Below, in pieces: positions 15,651-22,939 of a stretch of DNA of 30,395 nucleotides (the first letter of the stretch is position 1; the number at the start of each line of letters is the position of its first letter). A program made the translations under genes and the position numbers. This DNA comes from a virus: positions 1 to 30,395 of IMG/VR virus record IMGVR_UViG_3300030406_006603; one strand, written 5' to 3'. The notes under the pieces were generated by a model. The model searched no databases, had not been told where the DNA came from, and saw nothing but the letters and a program-made list of their open reading frames with translations.

Positions 15651-16320
15651 ATCAAAAAGACTTTACTTTACAAAAGAGACAGAAAAAGCAATTGTAGAAT
15701 ATGCTAGTACTGATGACATAAACATCAGAACAAAACTTTATATTGAAGAGATACAGCCAGCATTAAATGAGCTAGTGGATAAAATTGTTTATACCTATAA
15801 GTTTACTTCATTAGAAAATATAGACACTCTAAAAGAAGATTGCAAACTATGGCTGACTACGATTTTAGATAAATTCAATGCCGATAGGGGTACAAAAGCG
15901 TACTCATATTATTCAGTTGTAACTAAAAACTGGTTTACCCATCAGGCTAAAAAACAATCAAAAAAGAACAGACGAGAAATACAATATGATTCAGTAGCAC
16001 TGAAGTTAGAATCATCTACAACAGATGAAGACAACGACATATCAGATGAAATAGAGGATAGGCAGTTTTGGCTTTTTTTGATGAAAGAAATTGATAGCTG
16101 GGAAACAGAGGATCTTCGTGAGAATGAGCGTAAAGTTTTAGGCGCTATTAGAACTCTCTTCACCAACATTGATAAGATCCAGATTTTTAATAAGAAGGCT
16201 ATTTATTTATACATGCGTGAAATCACAGGTCTAAATACTAAGCAAGTAGTAGGTGGACTTAAAAGACTTCGGGCAAAGTACCACGACTTCAATAAGAAGT
16301 GGAATGAAGGTGAGGTATAA
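15634..16320 (+). CDS. 55: Late-transcription sigma factor, T4 gp55-like
   Basis: This 228-residue protein matches the T4 gp55 type of reduced sigma factor, which directs host RNA polymerase core to late promoters. The sigma region 2-like core reads LKEDCKLWLTTILDKFNADR and continues GTKAYSYYSVVTKNWFTHQA, the helix pair that grips the beta' clamp and reads the TATAAATA box. The basic N-terminus (MPRKSKSKRL) and a KKQSKKNRRE stretch follow the same pattern. There is no region 4, as expected. It is slightly longer than the T4 protein (185 residues). No clear C-terminal sliding-clamp-binding motif is visible in KKWNEGEV. It starts inside the membrane-protein gene after a GGAA site. Confidence 0.88.
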   Translation: MPRKSKSKRLYFTKETEKAIVEYASTDDINIRTKLYIEEIQPALNELVDKIVYTYKFTSLENIDTLKEDCKLWLTTILDKFNADRGTKAYSYYSVVTKNWFTHQAKKQSKKNRREIQYDSVALKLESSTTDEDNDISDEIEDRQFWLFLMKEIDSWETEDLRENERKVLGAIRTLFTNIDKIQIFNKKAIYLYMREITGLNTKQVVGGLKRLRAKYHDFNKKWNEGEV

Positions 16321-16323
16321 TGA

Positions 16324-16620
16324 ATGTCAGACAACTTAGATGTATTAATTGCTAGAGCCCTTACCAATATTGATGATGATAGAGCCACAACAGAAGAGCT
16401 TTTATCAGAGTTAAAAGATTACCTGTCTGTGTCAAAAGATAGATACGCTGAATCAGGCACTGTAGCAGCAAAACTAGTGGAAACACTACAGAGATCCAAC
16501 GAACAATTAGTTAAGTTAGCTGCCATTGTTCATAAGAAAGAGGCAACTAAAAGTTCACAGAACTTAACAGAGTTAGATAAAGACGAGCTATTTGATATAA
16601 TTCAAAGTGGCGGTGAATAA
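16324..16620 (+). CDS. Small acidic helical protein between gp55 and hub genes
   Basis: This 98-residue protein starts MSDNLDVLIARALTNIDDD. It is almost entirely helical in character (TEELLSELKDYLSVSKDRYA, VAAKLVETLQRSNEQLVKLA) and ends with TELDKDELFDIIQSGGE. No family is recognised with confidence. Its size, place after gp55, and acidic-hydrophobic end would fit an accessory factor such as the gp33 late co-activator, but a small terminase-type or packaging protein is also possible. The start follows GAGG by a few bases and a TAATGA junction. The stop overlaps the next start (TAATG). Coupling to gp55 is likely. Confidence 0.65.
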   Translation: MSDNLDVLIARALTNIDDDRATTEELLSELKDYLSVSKDRYAESGTVAAKLVETLQRSNEQLVKLAAIVHKKEATKSSQNLTELDKDELFDIIQSGGE

Positions 16621-18710
16621 TGCCCAGCGGCACCAAGAAAGATACAGTCTTTGATAAGTTCTTGGAGATGGTAGATACTATCAGCAATACACCAGTAAAT
16701 TCACCTGCTAGTACGCAAAAGCCAAAGAGCGTTGTTAGATCTGCTGCCGAGGCACAAGTAGAAAAAGCTTCTCCTGATGTTGGGACTGGTCGTTCTTTTG
16801 AAATGGGCATGGTCCTAAAAGTAACGGAGCAAGATGATAGCCGACTAGCAGGAAACAACTTTATATTTTCTGCAACAGGGGCAAAAACAATTGTTGTTAA
16901 AGCACTCACAAAAGATGTGTCAAAAAGATTCCCAACAGATAAGAATGATAAAATTATAGATCAGTACCCAACGTTTACTGGTCCTATAAGCACACTTGGT
17001 GGTGTAAAGCCAACTGTTGGTTCTATTATTGATATCATGTATTATGATAGAAACAATCCATTAGGCGGCGGGATCATTTTGGGCTTTCATCGTGGAGGTC
17101 AAAAACAGCAAGATGATTTTACTATATTTGACTCTCTTAAGGGTTGTAAAGAGGTCTTATCACAAGGAATGAGCACAACCCACAATGCAGGCGAAAGCTT
17201 GCCTGGCAGAAATGCTGAAATACAATCGGGAAAAGATGCAGACGGTGTTCCCCTACCAAATAAAGCTCGCAAAGAGGAAGGGAGCACTGTAGCAGAAGCA
17301 GCAGCTACTCCTAGTAATGGCGTTCCCACAACAAAGAAAAAAATTGCTGAAGTAGATAAAGCAAAGGAATCAACAGCTAGCGGGGAAGCAGCAGAGCCAG
17401 TTAAGTGCAACACTTCATATCAGCTTTCGGATGTATCAGAAACTGGAAACCAAACAGGAAAGAATGAAGACCGCACCAGACAAAAAGATATCCCAGATGA
17501 CTTAGCAAGAGCGTATGAAATATCTAAAGCTACAGGCATATCACCTAGGCTGCTACTAGCATTTATTCGTGTTGAGAGCAAGGGTAATCCCAGGGCAGTT
17601 AGATTTGAACCACATGCTTTTCTGAGTAAAAACAAAAAAAGAAGACCATGGGCAAGACCAGACTTAGAAGGTAAGATACCTTATACTCCAAGAAATAAAA
17701 AGCCTCCTCAAAGCAAGGACCGAGCTTGGTACTTAAGTAGAAAAAGAAATGAGACAAATAAGTCTGCTTTTGATAAAGCATTTGCACTTGATGAAGAGGC
17801 AGCCGTCAAATCAACATCATTTGGATCATTCCAAGTTATGGGCGAGTGGCTTATAAAAGCGTATAAAACTGCACTGGCAGGCGTAACAGCATATAATAAT
17901 GACCCAGTAAAAGTTTCTGATGAGATGGTTACTGCTTGGATTAATGCAAATCGCCGCTTTAAACGAGCAGCTTTGAAGCCAGAAGCGTCTTTAGATTTTG
18001 TTTTGTTAGCAAGATACTACAATGGACCAGGACAAAAAGAATATTATGGAAAACTATTAAAAGAAGCATATGCTGATATAGGTCCAGTTCCAGCAAATGC
18101 TGAAGCAGCGAGACGCCAGCGCCCTTCTCCTGCAACAGATGGTCCAACAGTAGACAGGTATAATACGAGATCAGGACAATTAATAGAGCGTGGGGCACCT
18201 GCTAAGGATGTTAAAAGATATAATAATAATCTTATGAGCAGACCGAATAATCAAACTAAAGTGGTGTGGGAGCCAGTTGCACAAGCTTTTGAAAGAATGA
18301 GAGCAGATGCGCAAAAAGAGGGTCATAACATTATTCTAAATTCTGGACAAAGAACATTTGAAGATCAGCTAAATTTAAGAAGACGATTTGTAATTGATAA
18401 AAGCAAAGTAGGAGATAACAGATATCTTACAACTGCCTCAGTAAGAAAATTTAAACCTTTATGTGCAGCGCCAGGACGATCTAATCACCAGAGTGGAATA
18501 GCAGTTGATATAAACACAGGCAGTCCCTTGCGAGGCGGCGGACCAAGCCCAGTTTATAAATGGCTTTGTTTAAACGCTCACCGCTTTGGGTTTGTACGAA
18601 CTGTTAGAAGTGAAAGGTGGCACTGGGAGTTTAAAGGCAACAAGGCGTCCAGACTTCGTTTTTCTAGAGTTAAGAAAAATCACCCAACTTGGGATGGAAT
18701 ATTCGCATGA
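16620..18710 (+). CDS. 5: Baseplate hub protein, gp5-like: OB fold + N-acetylmuramidase + M15 peptidase
   Basis: This 696-residue hub protein counts as the gp5 equivalent of the tail tip. Residues 55-160 form an OB-fold-like unit (FEMGMVLKVTEQDD, VGSIIDIMYYDRN, GGGIILGFHRGGQ). A low-complexity Ala/Lys/Glu linker follows (about 165-290). Residues 295-490 match phage N-acetylmuramidases: LLLAFIRVESKGNP with candidate catalytic E319, then RFEPHAF and STSFGSFQVMG. Residues 545-690 are an M15/VanY-like peptidase: SNHQSGIAVDIN with zinc ligands H623 and D630, then SERWHWEF with E665 and H668. So one chain can cut both glycan strands and peptides of the host wall, whereas T4 gp5 carries a single lysozyme domain. 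The beta-helix needle of T4 gp5 is not in this chain. ATGA links it to the next gene. Confidence 0.87.
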   Translation: MPSGTKKDTVFDKFLEMVDTISNTPVNSPASTQKPKSVVRSAAEAQVEKASPDVGTGRSFEMGMVLKVTEQDDSRLAGNNFIFSATGAKTIVVKALTKDVSKRFPTDKNDKIIDQYPTFTGPISTLGGVKPTVGSIIDIMYYDRNNPLGGGIILGFHRGGQKQQDDFTIFDSLKGCKEVLSQGMSTTHNAGESLPGRNAEIQSGKDADGVPLPNKARKEEGSTVAEAAATPSNGVPTTKKKIAEVDKAKESTASGEAAEPVKCNTSYQLSDVSETGNQTGKNEDRTRQKDIPDDLARAYEISKATGISPRLLLAFIRVESKGNPRAVRFEPHAFLSKNKKRRPWARPDLEGKIPYTPRNKKPPQSKDRAWYLSRKRNETNKSAFDKAFALDEEAAVKSTSFGSFQVMGEWLIKAYKTALAGVTAYNNDPVKVSDEMVTAWINANRRFKRAALKPEASLDFVLLARYYNGPGQKEYYGKLLKEAYADIGPVPANAEAARRQRPSPATDGPTVDRYNTRSGQLIERGAPAKDVKRYNNNLMSRPNNQTKVVWEPVAQAFERMRADAQKEGHNIILNSGQRTFEDQLNLRRRFVIDKSKVGDNRYLTTASVRKFKPLCAAPGRSNHQSGIAVDINTGSPLRGGGPSPVYKWLCLNAHRFGFVRTVRSERWHWEFKGNKASRLRFSRVKKNHPTWDGIFA

Positions 18711-19645
18711 GTAAAGATACTATTGTAAAAGCAGTTGATACACAGGGCGTATCACAAACAAAGAAAAACCTTATAGAGCGCAAGAAGGGTGATGCGGGTG
18801 GTGTAGACCACACACATATCACTGAGCCGCATGGTAATCTCTTAATCAAAGGTCAAGAAAAAATAATAGAGGGGCAAAACAACAACTTTATTATTATGGG
18901 TAGGGACCGTCCTGGTGATGGTAAAGACGGCTATGGTGGCGCAGGTCACACCCACACTTCTACAATTAGGCTTATTGCTGGCTTACATGGGAGAGATGTA
19001 AAAGAAACAAGCATCAAAAAAGATAATAATAGTGTCCAAGAGGAAAGGGTGTTTTTGCAGCCAAGCCCCTCAAAAGATGCGGCGACCATCTATATGTCCC
19101 AAAAGACAGACATTGATAGTTCATTTAATATTTCCACAGGCGGAAGATACGGTGCACCACAAGGCAGATCAGCAGTACTAATGAAAGCTGATTGCATTAG
19201 ATTAGTTGGTCGTGAAAGTCTTAAAATAGTAACAAAGACAGAAAACAAAAACTCTTTGAAAGGCAATATTCGTGGAAGACCAGGCATTGAATTGATAGCT
19301 GGTAATGACACTACAGATATGCAGCCGCTCGTTAAGGGTAAAAATTTAGTATCTGCAATGTCTGATGTTATAGAAGTAATAAACCAGTTATCAAACATTG
19401 TAGAGCAGTTAGCTATTGCAGTTCAGTCTGGTGCTGCTGGTATGATACCCTCTCCAACACCTGCTGGCTTGGTTGGCATAGCAGCTTTCCCAGGTAAATT
19501 AGTAGCTGCACCACTGGCAGTAACATATAGCACAATGGCATTAAGTTATCTGCCTGCACTAAAAACTAATTTAACAATGTTAGAAGAGATCAAGTTAAAA
19601 TATTCAGAGAACAAATTACTTAGTAGACATAATATGACTAACTAA
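18707..19645 (+). CDS. Putative baseplate spike/needle protein (beta-helix-like)
   Basis: This 312-residue protein directly follows the gp5-like hub gene (ATGA overlap). It begins with a histidine-rich part (VDHTHITEPHGNLLIKG, then GYGGAGHTHTSTIRLIAG). A central region of short alternating strands follows, such as RSAVLMKADCIRLVGRESLK and IVTKTENKNS, of the kind found in the triple beta-helix of gp5/VgrG spikes. A hydrophobic C-terminal helical part follows (LVSAMSDVIEVINQLSNIVE). The best guess is the needle half of T4 gp5 as a separate gene. The His clusters could bind a metal, as in spike tips. No family is certain. ATG 18707 is chosen. The reading from 18689 lies inside the hub gene. Confidence 0.6.
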   Translation: MSKDTIVKAVDTQGVSQTKKNLIERKKGDAGGVDHTHITEPHGNLLIKGQEKIIEGQNNNFIIMGRDRPGDGKDGYGGAGHTHTSTIRLIAGLHGRDVKETSIKKDNNSVQEERVFLQPSPSKDAATIYMSQKTDIDSSFNISTGGRYGAPQGRSAVLMKADCIRLVGRESLKIVTKTENKNSLKGNIRGRPGIELIAGNDTTDMQPLVKGKNLVSAMSDVIEVINQLSNIVEQLAIAVQSGAAGMIPSPTPAGLVGIAAFPGKLVAAPLAVTYSTMALSYLPALKTNLTMLEEIKLKYSENKLLSRHNMTN

Positions 19646-19655
19646 AGGATGTGAC

Positions 19656-22600
19656 ATGTCAGAACGTATAGATCAAGACTTAGCAGGAAATCCAGAACCA
19701 GACCTCCGCCCTCTATCAAATGAGGAAAAGTCACAGGTTGATGCTAGTCCAGACCCAAGTCCATTCCTAGATCCAAGGGCATGGGAGCCAAGCTTTCCAA
19801 GTTCTACAATAGAACGAGCAGGTATTGAAGGCAATACTTGGTTTCAGCAGTATCACGAGAAAACAAAGTCTGACCAGCTTATTCAATTCAAACAAAAATG
19901 GATTCACTATTGTGTAAAAAAACACATTAAGTTTGCTTTTCCATATAAACTAACAAGGGATAGGTTCACAGCACAAAGAATCAAAACAACGATTGATTAT
20001 CAAGACGTTTTATATTATGCTGCGCTCCACCCTCACACTATCGCTGGCTTTATTGAGAGAAGGGATAAAGAAAATAATATAAAACACATTTTTCAATACC
20101 TTGAAAAAACTAAAGTAGGTAACGAGCCTGGTATCATATATTGCCGTCGGATTATGACGAGCAGAGGAATGATCGTACAGTCAGCTACTACTACTATAAA
20201 TAACCCAATTACACCTGAGCATAAAGAAGTTGTTCCTACTGCTGAAGAAAGTAAAGAGATAAAAGAGTCTACCGACAAGGCAGCTTCAGAAACAAAAGAT
20301 CTCCAACCTAAGCCTCGTCCTCAAAGAACTTCCATACAGAGGAGAGAAGAGCAGATAGCACGCCGATCGCAGCCTGATCACGACCCCGCAAAGCCAACAG
20401 CAAATGAGGATAGGGAGGCGGTTTTTACAGGCGGTTATGGATCACTTACTTGGGGCTATACCCTAGTTGATGGTAGTTCTGGATTTCTAGATCGTCCAAC
20501 ATCTAAAAACATAGGCAAGATGATTGGTGCGCTAGAATTAAGTGTATCAGGATCTAATAATATTACCGTTAATAAATCTGAATGGACAGATATAACAACG
20601 CTAGCTATACAGTATAATTTTTACGATATAAAGAATGACCCTGGTAAACAGAAGTACATTTACAGGCTGAAATTAAATGAAGGTGAAAATATTGTCCCGA
20701 AACCTCCACCAGAGAGACCACAAAGTGGTGACGGGCAAGTACCAGAAGAAGTTATTTCATATGATCGTATTGCAGAGATCTATCTTGGATCACAAAAGTT
20801 TGAGGATGAAATAAAAGCTCTTGGTAACACAAGGGGAAATGCTAATGCTGCTTTACAAAAATCTGATCTTAGACAGCGCCAACTTGAATACTATAGAAGT
20901 CATGGTATAGCGGGCGTAAGAAAAAAACTTATTGGTGAGCCACCAAGCCAAAAAACAGCTTACACTTATGTGCGAGCAAATGATATAATTGGAAGAACCA
21001 TAGAAGTTAGAGAGCCAAACAGAACACCAGATGAAGAACGAAGAGTGCGAAGAACATTACCAGGTGGTAGAACTTATTTCTTAGAGAAGAGGTTTAAAAA
21101 CCAAAGTCTTGAAGACATTCCACCTGCACAGCGAGATGAAGAGGCTAACAACACAAGGACTGCTACTGAAGCAGTTAATTTTGATGATTGGAAAACAAAC
21201 GTACCAAAAGAAAAAGGTGAGATATTTGCTTATCTTGACAATAGACGTAGAATTTCAGAGAACGGAATCTATGAAGCTGTAGGTACAGCTAGTGGATCTA
21301 TTATAACAAAACAAGATTTTGAAGCACAAAAACAGGCTGAGCAACTTCGTTTTTATAATGCAATATGTAAAAGATTTGGCAAACCAGAGGTGGAAGAATT
21401 TCCACAAGCTATTAAATATTTCTTTTTTGCTAACTACCCTGAACGACCAAACACTCAGGCACTCATGAAGTTCTCTATAAGAAAAGAAGAATTTGATGAG
21501 GCATCACAAGACCAGAATACAAGTCTTGATGTATTGACAATCTCTAGGGCAATTAAAGCTAGTGACCAAAGAGCAAAGAAGAAGTTCTCATATAGCATTA
21601 AGCAACTAGGCGATATTGGCTTTAAGGTAAGTAAGGTGTTATCAAATTACCATGAAATAATGAATGGTCCTGTTTATAGTAACCGTGGTAAAAAAGAAAG
21701 AGAGATTGGAATGAAGCAACTTAATATTGAATCAAATAAAGTAGCTAATTTCCACCATCGTGTTACGGATTTTATGGAAGAACAAAAAATAGAGTTTTCT
21801 GATGATGACCAGATTGAATTCTGCCTAAGTGATAATTTTAAGTTGCTGCACATTATACACAAATCAAAAGTCTACTTCAGCGGCTTTTACAGGGATACAA
21901 TTGATAATGAGATAGGTGCTGCCTTTGATTTGCAGAACGAACCTTTTCCAACGCAATTGACAAACGGCAGAAAGATTATTGATGCAACACATAACCCAAC
22001 AACATTTGGATATCTCTATTTTGCTGAAGAAATAATCAAGCAACATAATAAGATTGGTAAGAAGGACTTGATGCCATGGGTAAAGTTTTTGCAACTTTAT
22101 ACATTTCCAGTGCCAGAAATCAAGCCAGACCAAGCTAAACCAATTCAGAACTCAGAGGAAGAGAGCCCAGGAGATATTGAGCCTATTGTTTCAGGAGATG
22201 GAGTTGATTCTGGACAAGGTGTTACTAATTCTTTAGAGCCACGCTCAGTCACAGAGGGTTCACTTGTTGCATATGAGGCAGACCCAGAGAAAGAAGAAAG
22301 AGAGTCTGCAAGAGCAAGCCGTGTTAAAAATATGGAGACCAAAGCGCAAGACGCAGTATTAAATTGTGATAATCTTCCTGAGCTTGCTAAGCAAATAAAA
22401 ACTATTGAAGATATATTTGAAATCGTGCTTGACAGGATAACTCTATTAGAATTGTTTGGCGAGTTAGCTAACAAGTCAATGCAAGATCTAAAGAAAAACT
22501 TTGCTCTGCTAGATCTTTTAGAAGGGTTTTCACCAGAAGGTCTTAATGGATTTTCAAATAGATTTGATCAATTTGTAGACCAAGAATTATCTTGTGTGAT

Positions 22601-22901
22601 GGATTTTGTTGGCAAATCGCTAGTAGAAGAATTATTCAATGGTGCTAAACTAGAAGATCTTGATATTAATAATTTAGAAGATATTATAAATTCTGAAAGA
22701 TTGCAAGACTATTTTGGTATTGAGTTGCCGTTTATTCCGATTATGGGCTTGATGGATTTCATTCGTAAGATAGTAAAAGAAACTCTAGAGAAAGCACTTA
22801 CACAAGTTCTTCTAGCTCTTGTGTTGGAAGGCTTAGAATCGTATTTAGGGTGTGATGATCTTCCTGGCTCGTTACCAAACGACCTAGCTTCAAAAAACTA
22901 A
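19656..22901 (+). CDS. Large tail/baseplate structural protein of unknown function
   Basis: This 1081-residue protein lies inside the baseplate block, so a structural virion role is likely, but no family is recognised. The N-terminus is acidic and Pro-rich (to about residue 50). A globular part with many aromatic residues follows (60-180), then a charged linker (185-255), then a mixed domain (255-815), then a second acidic linker (about 820-890), and a Leu-rich helical end (about 900-1081) with LLELFGELANKSMQ and LVEELFNGAKLEDL. No signal peptide or enzyme motif is seen. Start 19656 follows AAGGATG. The gene ends TCA-AAA-AAC-TAA, a perfect A_AAA_AAC slippery heptamer directly before the stop. 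It may therefore be read into the next ORF. Confidence 0.75.
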   Translation: MSERIDQDLAGNPEPDLRPLSNEEKSQVDASPDPSPFLDPRAWEPSFPSSTIERAGIEGNTWFQQYHEKTKSDQLIQFKQKWIHYCVKKHIKFAFPYKLTRDRFTAQRIKTTIDYQDVLYYAALHPHTIAGFIERRDKENNIKHIFQYLEKTKVGNEPGIIYCRRIMTSRGMIVQSATTTINNPITPEHKEVVPTAEESKEIKESTDKAASETKDLQPKPRPQRTSIQRREEQIARRSQPDHDPAKPTANEDREAVFTGGYGSLTWGYTLVDGSSGFLDRPTSKNIGKMIGALELSVSGSNNITVNKSEWTDITTLAIQYNFYDIKNDPGKQKYIYRLKLNEGENIVPKPPPERPQSGDGQVPEEVISYDRIAEIYLGSQKFEDEIKALGNTRGNANAALQKSDLRQRQLEYYRSHGIAGVRKKLIGEPPSQKTAYTYVRANDIIGRTIEVREPNRTPDEERRVRRTLPGGRTYFLEKRFKNQSLEDIPPAQRDEEANNTRTATEAVNFDDWKTNVPKEKGEIFAYLDNRRRISENGIYEAVGTASGSIITKQDFEAQKQAEQLRFYNAICKRFGKPEVEEFPQAIKYFFFANYPERPNTQALMKFSIRKEEFDEASQDQNTSLDVLTISRAIKASDQRAKKKFSYSIKQLGDIGFKVSKVLSNYHEIMNGPVYSNRGKKEREIGMKQLNIESNKVANFHHRVTDFMEEQKIEFSDDDQIEFCLSDNFKLLHIIHKSKVYFSGFYRDTIDNEIGAAFDLQNEPFPTQLTNGRKIIDATHNPTTFGYLYFAEEIIKQHNKIGKKDLMPWVKFLQLYTFPVPEIKPDQAKPIQNSEEESPGDIEPIVSGDGVDSGQGVTNSLEPRSVTEGSLVAYEADPEKEERESARASRVKNMETKAQDAVLNCDNLPELAKQIKTIEDIFEIVLDRITLLELFGELANKSMQDLKKNFALLDLLEGFSPEGLNGFSNRFDQFVDQELSCVMDFVGKSLVEELFNGAKLEDLDINNLEDIINSERLQDYFGIELPFIPIMGLMDFIRKIVKETLEKALTQVLLALVLEGLESYLGCDDLPGSLPNDLASKN
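22892..22898 (+). other. A_AAA_AAC slippery heptamer, candidate -1 frameshift site
   Basis: AAAAAAC is in the correct phase of the gene 19656-22901 (A|AAA|AAC) and is followed at once by the TAA at 22899-22901. Slipping one base back gives AAA-AAA-CTA, which continues for 673 codons to the TAA at 24917-24919. No downstream stem within 5-9 bases is strong, and no upstream Shine-Dalgarno-like stimulator is seen. Confidence 0.5.
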
Positions 22902-22939
22902 ATGACTTACTTAAAGAGCAAGGTATAGATTTAGAAGCA

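Noticed and set aside
20195-20202. TATAAATA, a perfect T4 late promoter box
   Set aside because: It lies deep inside the 1081-residue ORF with no gene start near it, so it is probably a chance match in AT-rich coding DNA.
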